Position numbers and translations under genes: made by a program. Below are positions 24,951 through 33,568 of a stretch of 35,897 bases of DNA, one piece after another; the first letter of the stretch is position 1, and every line of letters starts with the position of its first letter. Below the pieces are notes generated by a model. It saw only the letters and a list, made by a program, of their open reading frames with translations. It ran no database searches and was not told where the DNA came from. This DNA comes from Azospirillum sp. B21 (GTDB lineage Bacteria > Pseudomonadota > Alphaproteobacteria > Azospirillales > Azospirillaceae): NCBI RefSeq assembly GCF_008364825.1, contig NZ_VTTO01000034.1, positions 1-35,897 of the forward strand. Reading direction: 5' to 3'.

Positions 24951-26522
24951 ATGGACATCCAGCAAGCCTTCGCCTCCGCGCTCGGGTTCCAGCAGAGCGG
25001 CAAGGCCGATGAGGCCGCCCGGCTGTATGGCGAGATCGTCGCCGCCGATCCCCTATTCGCCCCTGCCGTCAACAATCTGGGGCTGCTGCGTGCGGACGCC
25101 GGCCGCGACGCGGAGGCGGAGGCGCTGTTCCGCCGCGCCCTGAGCCTGGCGCCGGACTCGCTGAATGGCTGGACCAACCTGGGCGGGCTGCTGGTCCGGC
25201 TCGGCCGGCCGGAAGAGGCGGTGCGCGCCTACCGCGCGTCGGTCCGGCTGAAGCCCGGCCAGCCGGCCCTGCTCAACGAGATGGGGATCCAGTTGGAGCG
25301 GCTGAAACGCGCCGACGAGGCGCGCGAGGCCTTCGCCCGCGCCGAAGCCCTGGCGCCCGACGATGCGGAGATCGCCAACAACCACGGCGCCATGCTGCGG
25401 ATGGCCCATCGGCTGGACGAGGCGGCGGCACGTTTCCGCCGTGCCATCGCGCTGAACCCTCAGCACAGCGGGGCCTACAGCAACCTGGGATCCACGGTGA
25501 AGGACAAGGGCGCCTTCTGGGAGGCGCTGCTTGCCTTCCGGCGGGCCACCCGGCTGGCCCCCGACTTCGCCGGCGCCCATTGGAACGAGTCCCTGGTCCG
25601 GCTGCTGCTGGGCGACTTCGTCCAGGGCTGGCGGGGCTATGAATGGCGCTGGAAGCATGGCCGTTTGCCCTCGCCGCAGCGCAGCTTCGTCCAGCCGCGC
25701 TGGGACGGGTCGCCGCTGAAGGGCCGGCGGCTTCTGGTCTATTGGGAGCAGGGCTTCGGCGACGTGCTGCAGTTCGTCCGCTATCTGCCGCTGCTGGCGC
25801 AAGTGGCCGGCGGGACGACCGGCGGACAGCCGGTCTATCTGGAATGCCAGCGGGCGCTGCTGCCGCTGCTGCGCCGCCTGCCCGGCACCATCGCGGTGGA
25901 CACCGGCGGGCCGCTGCCCGACTTCGACGTGCAGATCCCGGTGCTGAGCCTGCCGGCCCTGTTCGGCACCCGGCTGGAAACCGTGCCGGCCCGCGTGCCC
26001 TATCTGACGGCTGAGCCCGATCTGGTGGCGCGCTGGGGCGAGCGGCTGAAGGAACTGGGTGGCCTGAAGGTCGGCATCGTCTGGGCCGGATCGCCGACCC
26101 ACGGCAACGACAAGAACCGCTCCATCGGCCTCGCTCCCTTCGCCCGGCTGGCCGCCATCCCCGGCGTCAGCCTCGTCTCCATCCAGAAGGGCCCGACCGA
26201 GGGGCAGGCCGCCGACCCGCCCGGCGGCTTCCCCCTGCTGAACCTGTCGCCCGACATCAGGGACTTCGCCGACACCGCCGCCATCATGGCCGGCCTCGAT
26301 CTGGTGGTCTGCGTCGACACCTCCGTCGCCCATCTCGCCGGTGCGCTCGGCGTCCCGGTCTGGGTGATGGTCCCCTTCGCCCCGGACTGGCGCTGGATGC
26401 TCGACCGCGAGGACAGCCCCTGGTATCCCACCATGCGCCTGTTCCGCCAGGACCGCCCAGGATCCTGGGACGACGCCATCGTCCGCCTCGAACACGCGCT
26501 CCGCAGCCGCGCCGCGGGATAA
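24951..26522 (+). CDS. TPR-glycosyltransferase (GT9/GT41-like), second copy
   Basis: 523 residues. The ATG at 24951 has only a weak upstream GGGGCGACGCGG. Residues 1-260 hold about seven TPR units (YGEIVAADPLFAPAVNNLGL and on). Residues 270-520 form the GT-B domain with YWEQGFGDVLQFVRYLPLL and DTSVAHLAGALGVPVW. It parallels the gene at 4789 but ends at LEHALRSRAAG with no DUF6165 part. Its 3' section, 25992-26481, is about 96% identical in DNA to 6016-6505, while the TPR part has diverged freely, so this domain seems homogenised. It converges with the minus-strand FkbM gene, with only three bases between the stops. A protein O-glycosylation role is plausible from family membership. Confidence 0.9.
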   Translation: MDIQQAFASALGFQQSGKADEAARLYGEIVAADPLFAPAVNNLGLLRADAGRDAEAEALFRRALSLAPDSLNGWTNLGGLLVRLGRPEEAVRAYRASVRLKPGQPALLNEMGIQLERLKRADEAREAFARAEALAPDDAEIANNHGAMLRMAHRLDEAAARFRRAIALNPQHSGAYSNLGSTVKDKGAFWEALLAFRRATRLAPDFAGAHWNESLVRLLLGDFVQGWRGYEWRWKHGRLPSPQRSFVQPRWDGSPLKGRRLLVYWEQGFGDVLQFVRYLPLLAQVAGGTTGGQPVYLECQRALLPLLRRLPGTIAVDTGGPLPDFDVQIPVLSLPALFGTRLETVPARVPYLTAEPDLVARWGERLKELGGLKVGIVWAGSPTHGNDKNRSIGLAPFARLAAIPGVSLVSIQKGPTEGQAADPPGGFPLLNLSPDIRDFADTAAIMAGLDLVVCVDTSVAHLAGALGVPVWVMVPFAPDWRWMLDREDSPWYPTMRLFRQDRPGSWDDAIVRLEHALRSRAAG

Positions 26523-26525
26523 GGA

Positions 26526-27413
26526 TCAAAGGGGAGCGTAGGGGCCGTCGCGGTGGACCATCACCAGATCGACCTGCCACATCCGCTCGTCGCCGGGACG
26601 GTAGAGGGGATCGACGATGTCCCAGACCTGGAAGCCATGGGCCGCCATGGCGTCGACGATGGGAAGCAGGCGGGCATCGCCGCCAGCCACGGTGGCCTCG
26701 ATCGCGAAGACGGCGTCCGGCCGCATCAGGGCGGCGGCACCGGCCAGCACCTCCAGTTCCAGCCCGTCGACGTCGATCTTCACCAGCATCGGTCCGGCAT
26801 AGCCGCGCTCGGCGCACAGGCTGTCGAGCGAGACGGCGGGCACCATGCGCCGGCCGGGCAGGCTATCCGCCGGCTCCGCCCCTTCCGGAACGACGGAGGA
26901 ATAGAGCCGGTCGTCGGATACCGCCAGCGGAACCGTTCCGTCCCGGCGGGCGGCCGCGGCGATGCGGTACTCGGCGCTGGGCAGTCGGGCGCAAAGCTGC
27001 TGCAGGGCCGGTTCGTTCTCGGCCACCGGTTCGATCAGCACATGATGCGCGTCGGGAAAGACCTCGTAGAGCGGCGGGGTGCCGGTCTGGGCGCCGACAT
27101 CGATCACCGTGGCGGGGAGGAAGCCCCGGCTGCGCAGCAGCGACAGCGTCTTGTGCTTGCTCTGGCGGACCATCGTCCGCTGGGAGAGGATCAGCCCCAG
27201 CAGCGTCGCCGCCATCGGGTCCCCCGGGCTGACGCGCAGGATGGCGCGGTAGAATTCCTCCGCCCGTTCCAGGTCGCCGGAAAGATGGACGTCAAAGGCG
27301 ATCTTCAGGCCGTCGGCAATGCTCACGACTTCTTCGGTCCCCACACCGGCTGCCGCGGGCGCGTCGCCGTTCCTGCAGGAAACCGCAAGCAGCGCTGGAA
27401 TGCGGCTGATCAT
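26526..27413 (-). CDS. FkbM-family methyltransferase with a short N-terminal TPR
   Basis: About 295 residues if started at the ATG at 27413; the true start is uncertain. That ATG directly follows a strong hairpin and T-run (27415-27455), so a GTG or other start a little downstream, near VSIADGLKIAFDVHL, may be used instead. Residues about 25-65 resemble one TPR (SGDLERAEEFYRAILRVSPG). Then come the FkbM core elements TVIDVGAQTGTPPLYEVFP, HVLIEPVAENEPALQQL, MVPAVSLDSLCAE and MLVKIDVDGLELEVLAGAA; DVDGLE is the usual FkbM acidic motif. Length is normal for this enlarged form. Methylation of a sugar hydroxyl is inferred from the family. Confidence 0.85.
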   Translation of the reverse strand: MISRIPALLAVSCRNGDAPAAAGVGTEEVVSIADGLKIAFDVHLSGDLERAEEFYRAILRVSPGDPMAATLLGLILSQRTMVRQSKHKTLSLLRSRGFLPATVIDVGAQTGTPPLYEVFPDAHHVLIEPVAENEPALQQLCARLPSAEYRIAAAARRDGTVPLAVSDDRLYSSVVPEGAEPADSLPGRRMVPAVSLDSLCAERGYAGPMLVKIDVDGLELEVLAGAAALMRPDAVFAIEATVAGGDARLLPIVDAMAAHGFQVWDIVDPLYRPGDERMWQVDLVMVHRDGPYAPL

Positions 27414-27749
27414 AAAAGTGCCGCGCCGGACGGACCGGCGCGGCACAGTTTTGGCTGGAACCCTTTCCCGGGTCCATAGCAACAGTTGATGATATCTACC
27501 CATTTGTTCAAGCGCCTTCTTCCGGAACGGCCATGTTTCCGCTTCGACGGCCACGCATTTTCCACAAGGTGGAGCCGATAACGTCTTTCAGGGCTCCACC
27601 CCAACGCGAAAGCGGCCATCCATGGGATCGTCGGCTGCGACTCGGGATGCCTGACGGGGCGGTCCGGTTGACGGCGGGAGGCACCGCTTGCCAGGGATGG
27701 GGATGCCATGGGATGAAGCGCCGCTCTCCATTTGCCGACCGGTCCGCCC
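27414..27749. other. Intergenic region with terminator and possible small RNA
   Basis: The region lies between a divergent pair, FkbM (minus) and the TPR-GT-A protein (plus). Apart from the terminator, a second imperfect hairpin GGACCC / GGGTTCC lies at about 27460-27480. Open frames reading through it on the minus strand (to 27554) and plus strand lack protein character. No convincing promoter boxes were found. Confidence 0.4.
27415..27455. terminator. Perfect 12-bp stem with A/T tracts; rho-independent terminator in both directions
   Basis: GTGCCGCGCCGG and CCGGCGCGGCAC form a perfect stem around ACGGA, with AAAA before and AGTTTT after. On the minus strand the T-run is immediately followed by the candidate FkbM start. 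No gene ends here on either strand, so which transcript it stops is unclear. Confidence 0.75.
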
Positions 27750-29138
27750 ATGCGCCTTCCCGACAACGCCACCCTTCAGGCCGCACTCGACGCCGAACGG
27801 ACGGGGGACCGCGAAACCGCCCTGAGGCTCTGCCGCGGGCTGGTGGAGCGGGCACCCGCCGGCCCGCAGGCCCCGGCCGCGCATGACGCGCTCGGCCGGC
27901 TGCTGGTGGGCCACGACATGGCCGCCGCTGCCGGCCATGCGCTCGCCGCCTGGAGGCTGACGCCCGCCGACCCGACCCGCCGCTCCAACCTGTGGCAGTT
28001 GCTGACCCATCTGGGCGAAGCGGGCGATGTGGCCCGCTTCCAGGGCCGCGAGGATTGCGTCGGGCTGGTAGCGCTGGGCAACGCGCTGCGCCGCGACGGT
28101 CAGGCGTTGCGCGCCGAACGCGCCTACCGCCGGGCGCTGGAGCTTTATCCGGAGGTCTCCTTCACCCTCAGCCGGCTGGCCTGCCTGTGCGCCGAACAGC
28201 AGCGGCTGGAGGAGGCCGACGCGCTCTTCCTTCAGGCGGCCGAACGCCATGGCGGACGCGACGTCGTCACCCGCACCGCCCCGGCCTTCCTCCAGTCCCT
28301 GCGCGAGGCGCCTCCGCCCGCCGGCATCCGCGCCACCATTCAGGAAGGCGCCGGGGCAGCATCCCGGCCGCTGGTGGTCTATGCCTGCTGCGACGCCGTC
28401 TATGCGCGCAAGTTCCTGCCGACCATGGTGCGGTCCATCGCCGAGGACAGCGGGCTCGACTGCGCCATCGCCCTGCATCTGGTCAATCCCGACCCGGAGG
28501 CCGAGGCGACGGTGGCCGCCCTGGCCGCCGCCCATGGCGCCGACCGCTTCATCATCCTGCGCGAGACCATCGATCTGTCGCCGCTGGGCGACAATGCCAA
28601 GACCTATTACGCCTGCAGCCGCTTCCTGGTGCTGCCCGACCTGCTGATCCGCTGGCAGCGGCCGGTGCTGATGCTGGATGTCGACCTGCTGGCGATCCGC
28701 GACCTGAACCCGCTGCTGGCGACCTCCGTCCGGTCGGATCTCGGCATGATGAGCCATGCGCTGAAGCGGCTGGACATCTGGAGCCTGCTCTACGCCGACG
28801 TGCTGCACATCCGGCCGACCACGGGAGCGCTGCGTTTCCTCGACCTGACCCGGCGCTACATCCGTCATTTCCTCGACCGCGGCCTGCCCGTCTGGTTCCT
28901 CGACCAGGCGGCGCTCGCCGCCGTGCATCTGGCCGGCTTCACGACGGAGGCCGCCCCGCGCCTGACGATCTATCCGGCCGACATCCACAGCAGCACGGTG
29001 ATGGTCGACGGCGAGGGGCGCTATTGGACCGACGACAGCGCCTATTTCTATTCGGTCCGCGCCACCGGCGGCGGCCAGCATGCGGTGCACCGGCTGAAGC
29101 GCCGCGCCGGCACCACCGCCGACGTGAAGCAGGGCTGA
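27750..29138 (+). CDS. TPR protein with C-terminal GT-A-like domain
   Basis: 462 residues from the ATG at 27750 (MRLPDNATLQAALDAERTGD); an in-frame ATG-equivalent exists at 27732 with no better site. Residues 1-175 hold TPR-like helices, for example LRAERAYRRALELYPEVSFT. Residues 200-440 form a GT-A-like domain: PLVVYACCDAVYARKFLPTM, an extended middle with FIILRETIDLS, VLMLDVDLLAIRDL where DVD is the DxD metal/nucleotide motif near 310, and WFLDQAALAA near 395, the usual late motif of such proteins. Proteins like this in glycosylation clusters probably transfer a sugar to a protein held by the TPRs. Sugar and acceptor are unknown. It differs from the GT-B type TPR proteins nearby, so the same scaffold carries another catalytic fold. 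Confidence 0.82.
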   Translation: MRLPDNATLQAALDAERTGDRETALRLCRGLVERAPAGPQAPAAHDALGRLLVGHDMAAAAGHALAAWRLTPADPTRRSNLWQLLTHLGEAGDVARFQGREDCVGLVALGNALRRDGQALRAERAYRRALELYPEVSFTLSRLACLCAEQQRLEEADALFLQAAERHGGRDVVTRTAPAFLQSLREAPPPAGIRATIQEGAGAASRPLVVYACCDAVYARKFLPTMVRSIAEDSGLDCAIALHLVNPDPEAEATVAALAAAHGADRFIILRETIDLSPLGDNAKTYYACSRFLVLPDLLIRWQRPVLMLDVDLLAIRDLNPLLATSVRSDLGMMSHALKRLDIWSLLYADVLHIRPTTGALRFLDLTRRYIRHFLDRGLPVWFLDQAALAAVHLAGFTTEAAPRLTIYPADIHSSTVMVDGEGRYWTDDSAYFYSVRATGGGQHAVHRLKRRAGTTADVKQG

Positions 29139-29212
29139 AGCAGGGCTGTGGCAGGACCGAAGCCGGGCCGGGCGGCACCGGCAGGCGGGTGACGGGCGCA
29201 CAGGATGGCAGG

Positions 29213-29254
29213 TCATGATTTCATGAATCATGATTTCATGCTTCTTCTTCATGA
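29213..29254. repeat. Tandem TCATGA repeats upstream of parA
   Basis: TCATG starts at 29213, 29221, 29228, 29236 and 29249. The first four are spaced 8, 7 and 8 bases, making two copies of a 15-bp unit TCATGATTTCATGAA (last base differs in the second). The block lies about 100 bases upstream of the parA start, where type Ib systems carry their centromere/operator. Confidence 0.75.
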
Positions 29255-29353
29255 CGTGAAACCACTTCCATCTTTCCTGTTCTTGCGTGTAAATCCGCGA
29301 AGCTCCCGCTCGGGTCAGCCCGCTTTCCATCCCCTGCTACCGGGAACCACCGC

Positions 29354-30031
29354 ATGGCTCGGATCATCAGTTTCGCCTCCACCAAGGGCGGCGTCGGCAA
29401 GACCAGTCTGGTCATGGCGCTCACCTCCGAACTGCGCCGGCGCGAGGCGAGCGTGCTTCTGCTCGACTGCGACCCCAACCGGCATCTGGCCGAATGGGCG
29501 CGGCGGCGCAACGATGCCGGCGTGCGGGTGCTGGACGAGATCACGGAATCGAACGTCCGCCAGACGGTGCAGGAGAATGCGCCGAGCTTCGACTACACGC
29601 TGATCGACCTTGCCGGCTTCGGCAACCTGACCATGCTCTACGCCTTCTCGGTCAGCGACGGGGTGCTGATCCCGACCCAGCAGTCCTTCATGGACGTGAA
29701 GGAGACGGTGCGCACCTTCAAGGTGGTGGCGGATTCCGTGGGCGTGCTGAAACACACGCCGGCCTCCAGCGTGGTGATCGTCCGCACCCAGGCGGCCATC
29801 GAATCCCGCGTCGACCGCCATGCCCGCGGCCTGCTGGACGAGCATGGCGTCCCGGCCTTCCGCACCGAACTGATCGAGCGCTCTCTCCTGAAGGAGATGA
29901 CCTACACCGGCCACGGACCGGGCGAGGTCAACCCCGACAGCAACGCCGACCTGAACGTCCGTTCCCTGACCGACGAGTTCGTCGCCTTCCTGGAAGCCTC
30001 CCCGGCCAACCCGCTGATCCCGCGGGGGTGA
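29354..30031 (+). CDS. parA: Small ParA/MinD-family ATPase (ParF/VirC1-like)
   Basis: 225 residues, with GGGAA about 8 bases upstream of the ATG. The deviant Walker A is STKGGVGKTSLVMALTSELR at residues 9-28 with the signature KGGVGKT. Walker A' follows in VLLLDCDPNRHLAEW, and Walker B in YTLIDLAGFGN. It lacks the N-terminal HTH of large ParA proteins, which places it with type Ib partition ATPases (ParF) or VirC1. Such proteins segregate plasmids or position cargo with a DNA-binding partner. TCATGA repeats lie on both sides, and an RHH protein, the usual type Ib partner, is encoded 3 kb downstream. The cargo could be a replicon or a protein cluster. Confidence 0.9.
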   Translation: MARIISFASTKGGVGKTSLVMALTSELRRREASVLLLDCDPNRHLAEWARRRNDAGVRVLDEITESNVRQTVQENAPSFDYTLIDLAGFGNLTMLYAFSVSDGVLIPTQQSFMDVKETVRTFKVVADSVGVLKHTPASSVVIVRTQAAIESRVDRHARGLLDEHGVPAFRTELIERSLLKEMTYTGHGPGEVNPDSNADLNVRSLTDEFVAFLEASPANPLIPRG

Positions 30032-30107
30032 GGCGGCAGGGACACCCCCGCCGGGCTTCAGGGACACTGGACCACGGAAGCTGATGAAATCAGGCCATGG
30101 TATTGCT

Positions 30108-30126
30108 TCATGATTTCATGAAGTGA
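30108..30126. repeat. TCATGA repeat pair downstream of parA
   Basis: TCATGA at 30108-30113 and 30116-30121, 8 bases apart, then AGTGAT. The preceding bases are TATTGCT, which recur before the TCATGG at 32983, immediately before the RHH gene. Confidence 0.65.
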
Positions 30127-30174
30127 TTTTTCTGAGTTGCCGGCTGGCGCCGACGGAGGACGCCTGACGCCCGC

Positions 30175-31140
30175 TTATGTCCGAGGATCGGCCCCAGCGG
30201 CGGAACGCCATGCCTCCACCGGGCCCCGATCGATGCCGGGTATACTCAGCACTTCCCCGGCCAGGAACTCCACCAGCAGCCTGACCCGGGCAATGTCCGC
30301 CCGTTCCGGCACGATGAGCATGTTGAGAGACACTGGCGGCGGAGCATAGTCCGGCAGGACCGGTTCGAGCCACCCTTCGGAAAGCAGGTCGTCAACCAGC
30401 CAGAGGTGCGCCGGGCCGATGCCGCGGCCGGCAAGATAGGCCTCCCGCGCGGCAAGCCCGTGATCGACCCGAAGCCTTCCATCGAAGGGGACGAGGTGGG
30501 TTTCGCCGTCCGGCCCCTCCAGCGTGAGCATGTCGCTTCCGGCGACATTCGACATCCGAACGCCTTCGAGGCCGGCGAGATCCCCGGGCGTCGCCGGCCG
30601 TCCATGCCGCGCCAGATAGTCCGGCGAGCCGACGAGGATGCGCCGGCTCGTGCCGAGAGTCCGCAACCTCATGGAACTGTCGGCAAGCGGTCCGAGACGA
30701 ACGGCAATGTCCACGCCTTCGCGCACCAGATCGACCCGCTCGTCCGTCAGACTGAGATCAACGGTGATCCGGGGATGGCGATCCTGAAAGGCAAAGATCA
30801 GCCGGCTGATGTGCCGGACCCCGAGCGCCGCCGTACAGGATATGCGGACCGTGCCCACCGATGTGCCGCGTGCGTTGCGCACTTCGTCGCCGGCCTGTTC
30901 GACGAGGCGCAAAATCTGGATGGCGTTGGCGTAGTAGCGGCGGCCTTCCTCCGTCAGCATGACACGTCGCGTCGTGCGGCTGAGCAGCGCCACGCCCAAG
31001 GCATCCTCAAGCTCGCGCAGATGCCGGGTGACGCTCGACTGTCCGGTGTTGGTCTCCCGCGCGACGGCCGAGAGGTTCCCCCGCTCCGCAACGCGGACGA
31101 AGGTGCGCATGCGTTCGAGTGTTATGTCCGATTTATCCAT
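30175..31140 (-). CDS. LysR-family transcriptional regulator
   Basis: 321 residues. The winged HTH is at residues 8-68: MRTFVRVAERGNLSAVARET, then SSVTRHLRELEDALGVALLS, with the canonical LysR pattern. The rest, from SVGTVRISCTAALGVRHISR, is the two-lobed substrate-binding domain. The variant matches the CrgA/DsdC-like group often next to reductases. It is divergent to the quinone reductase-like gene 98 bases away, and probably regulates it and itself. The inducer is unknown. With its neighbour it separates parA from the RHH gene, so it seems a later insertion. Confidence 0.93.
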   Translation of the reverse strand: MDKSDITLERMRTFVRVAERGNLSAVARETNTGQSSVTRHLRELEDALGVALLSRTTRRVMLTEEGRRYYANAIQILRLVEQAGDEVRNARGTSVGTVRISCTAALGVRHISRLIFAFQDRHPRITVDLSLTDERVDLVREGVDIAVRLGPLADSSMRLRTLGTSRRILVGSPDYLARHGRPATPGDLAGLEGVRMSNVAGSDMLTLEGPDGETHLVPFDGRLRVDHGLAAREAYLAGRGIGPAHLWLVDDLLSEGWLEPVLPDYAPPPVSLNMLIVPERADIARVRLLVEFLAGEVLSIPGIDRGPVEAWRSAAGADPRT

Positions 31141-31237
31141 TTTCCGGCATTATCATATCCGTAACCCGCCTGTACCGGAACAATAGGCCGGCGCCTAGCT
31201 TGGGAGAAAGCCCTCCCCCGACAAGCAGGTGTCCGCC
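31141..31237. promoter_or_regulatory. LysR/quinone reductase divergent control region
   Basis: It contains TTCCGG at 31142-31147 and CCGGAA at 31175-31180, an inverted repeat that could bind the LysR dimer. LysR regulators usually bind between divergent genes. I could not identify definite promoter boxes. Confidence 0.4.
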
Positions 31238-32017
31238 ATGAACGTGCTCATCGTCTATGCCCATCCGGAACCCCGATCCCTCAACGCCTCCCTGCGCGAT
31301 GTCGCCGTCGGGGAACTGAAGGCGCAAGGTCATTCGGTCGAGCTGTCGGACCTCTACGCCATGGGCTGGAAGGCCCAGGTGGATCGCACCGACTTTCCCA
31401 CACTCGATCCCGACACGCGCCTCCGGGTCGCCGCGGCATCCAGCGATGCTTTCGCCGCCGATGCCCTAACGGACGACGTGAAGGCCGAGCAGGAGAAGCT
31501 GCTGCGGGCCGATGCGCTGATCCTTCAATTTCCGCTCTGGTGGTTCACCATGCCGGCGATCCTCAAGGGCTGGATCGACCGCGTCTATGCGTACGGCTTC
31601 GCCTATGGTGTCGGCGAGCACAGCGACCACCGATGGGGCGACCGCTATGGGGAAGGCACGCTCGGCGGCAAGCGTGCCATGCTGGTCGTCACGACGGGCG
31701 GCTGGGAACAGCATTACTCGCCGCGCGGCATCAATGGCCCGATCGACGATCTTCTGTTCCCGATCAATCACGGCATCCTGCACTATCCCGGCTACGATGT
31801 GCTGCCACCCTTCGTCATCTACAGGGTGGACCGCCTCGACGAAGCCGGTTTCGAGCAGGCGGCCGAGCACTTGCGCGAGCGGATGCGGACCCTCGAAACC
31901 ACCCGGCCGATCTCGTTCCGTCGGCAGAATGGCGGCGATTACCTGATCCCCAGCCTGGAGCTTCGCGCCGGACTGGAGGCGGCCGGCGTTTCCGGCTTTT
32001 CCCTGCATCTGAAATGA
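31238..32017 (+). CDS. NAD(P)H dehydrogenase (quinone)-like flavoprotein
   Basis: 259 residues from the ATG at 31238; the frame opens at 31229, but MNVLIVYAHPEPRSLNASL is the normal family N-terminus and AGG lies about 9 bases before it. This is the flavodoxin-like fold of the NQO1/MdaB/KefF family: VYAHPEPRSLN binds the FMN/FAD phosphate, LILQFPLWWFTMPAILKGWI is the family signature, and LVVTTGGWEQHYSPRGINGP completes the flavin site. Family members carry out two-electron reduction of quinones in the cytosol. Control by the divergent LysR is likely. Confidence 0.92.
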   Translation: MNVLIVYAHPEPRSLNASLRDVAVGELKAQGHSVELSDLYAMGWKAQVDRTDFPTLDPDTRLRVAAASSDAFAADALTDDVKAEQEKLLRADALILQFPLWWFTMPAILKGWIDRVYAYGFAYGVGEHSDHRWGDRYGEGTLGGKRAMLVVTTGGWEQHYSPRGINGPIDDLLFPINHGILHYPGYDVLPPFVIYRVDRLDEAGFEQAAEHLRERMRTLETTRPISFRRQNGGDYLIPSLELRAGLEAAGVSGFSLHLK

Positions 32018-33035
32018 AGGCCGTCGAGAGAAACCACCCGGCTGTCGACAGTATCGGCAAACGCCCGGTCGGCTGAATTCCGCTTCAGGTCACCGGCCCA
32101 TTGCGTGATATCCAGCCCCGCCGCCCGCCGGCATCCTTTGGAGAGCGCAACTGCCCGTCCGGCACAGGCCACCAGGGACCACCAGCGGCCCGGCGCTCGG
32201 ACGGGCAGGGGTCAAGGCCGATTTCAGGTCAAGATGTCATGTCATGATTCATAAGCATGAGGATATGACAGGGTAGGAAATCATCAGAGCATGGATCAGG
32301 GCAAAACCTGTTCACTCCGTCGATGCGGTTTCACCGCTTGGCGCACCGAAGCCAATGGCACGGAGGCGATACCGAAGGAGCAACCATTTATCATTTCATG
32401 ATTTCTAGAAGTTCCTGCCTCTTGTGCGGGAAAGGCGCCGATTATGATCGGTCCTTCGCCTGGTCGAAAGCGCAGGCAGTGCAGCAGCCGCGATGCGAGG
32501 CCATCTTCTTCGGGACAGGAGCGACAGGAATGATGATGCCGCCGACAGCGGGCGGCCAGGGGAGGCAATCTGGAGCGCACCTACCCCGACCTTGGTGAAG
32601 GTTGCATCCACAGCATTTCATGACCTGTCTTCATGTTAGCGTTTCATGCTCTGGCGCCGGCTCCGATCCGGCATCGCTCATCCAACCGTCTGCAGCAACG
32701 CCCTCTGCCATACCCGCAATCCGGCATCGACCACGCTTCCGTCCGCATGAGAAGGGTGGGGCGAACTCCACCGCCACATCGAATGCCGGTCCTGCCGCTC
32801 GCAGAAAGCGGTTCCAGGTCAACGCTGTTTTGCGTTTTCATATTTCATGTCTTTTTATGATGACATGTTTCATTGATCTCGCCCCCCTGTGTTTCCCGCG
32901 CCACGCCGGCCGGCTTTCCGTCGCGGCGCGCTTCGCCCCCGCCACATGCCGCGAAGACAGGACACCAAGTCATGATATTGCTTCATGGCTTATCCGGCCG
33001 GCTCCGCCGCCGGCAATGTCCTGACCGGAGTGCCC
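32018..33035. other. 1-kb intergenic region rich in TCATG motifs
   Basis: No convincing gene was found; short overlapping frames on both strands lack family features or good ribosome binding sites. Motifs scattered through it include TCATG(A) at 32237, 32242, 32396, 32618, 32631, 32644, 32845, 32970 and 32983. These sites sit in AT-richer patches (such as 32835-32880) among GC-rich sequence. It leads up to the RHH gene, so it may be a centromere-like or operator array. Confidence 0.5.
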
Positions 33036-33446
33036 ATGTCGACCGACAGCCCCGCCAAGCCTCCCCTGAAGCCTGCCGCCAAGCCGGCCCGTCCGCCGCT
33101 GGGCGGGATCGGGATCGGCGGGCTGGGGGCGGACGATGTCGACCCGATCCGCCAGTATGGATTGAGCAAGGGCTTCCTGCCGACCGAGACGGAGCCGACC
33201 GCGGCGCCCGCCCCCTCTCATCCGCAAGCACCCACTCCCCAGCCGGCGCCCGCCCCCGCCCCCACCATCGTCCGTCCGGCGCCGACCCGGCCGTGGCAGG
33301 CGATGCTGCCGGACTATCTGGTGGAGGAGCTGCGCCAAGCCGCCGCACGCGAAGGCACCGCCCAGAAGGTGATCGTCCTGAAGGCCTTGCGGCAGGCCGG
33401 CTTCCGGATCGACGACATCGATCTGCAGGACCTGCGGCGGCGCTGA
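33036..33446 (+). CDS. Ribbon-helix-helix protein, likely ParA partner (centromere-binding candidate)
   Basis: 136 residues from the ATG at 33036, which has GGAG 5 bases upstream; the frame opens at 32985, inside a TCATGG motif, without a ribosome site. Residues 1-85 are a low-complexity, Pro/Ala-rich arm. The C-terminal 45 residues, QAMLPDYLVEELRQAAAREG then TAQKVIVLKALRQAGFRIDD, have the size and pattern of a ribbon-helix-helix DNA-binding domain: a short strand (QAMLPD), helix (YLVEELRQAAAREG) and helix (AQKVIVLKALRQAG). RHH proteins with an unstructured arm (ParG, omega) partner small ParA ATPases and bind short direct repeats near their own promoter. Repeats of TCATGA surround this gene and parA, which fits. 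The RHH call is by eye only. Confidence 0.65.
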   Translation: MSTDSPAKPPLKPAAKPARPPLGGIGIGGLGADDVDPIRQYGLSKGFLPTETEPTAAPAPSHPQAPTPQPAPAPAPTIVRPAPTRPWQAMLPDYLVEELRQAAAREGTAQKVIVLKALRQAGFRIDDIDLQDLRRR

Positions 33447-33568
33447 GGCTCCCGGCCCGACACATAATGCACACAGGCGTGACCGAAGGGACGGTTTGAC
33501 TCTCCAGGAGTAGCCGTCTATGCCCTGCACACGCTCCAGACCGACTGCCGACCACCAGCGACGACGAG

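Noticed and set aside
27588..29330. 580-residue minus-strand frame opposite the TPR-GT-A gene
   Set aside because: It is His/Gln/Arg-rich with no family features, while the plus strand encodes a TPR plus DxD-containing protein.
32296..32611. Small overlapping frames in the 1-kb gap before the RHH gene
   Set aside because: Competing frames on both strands with no ribosome sites or conserved-looking motifs.
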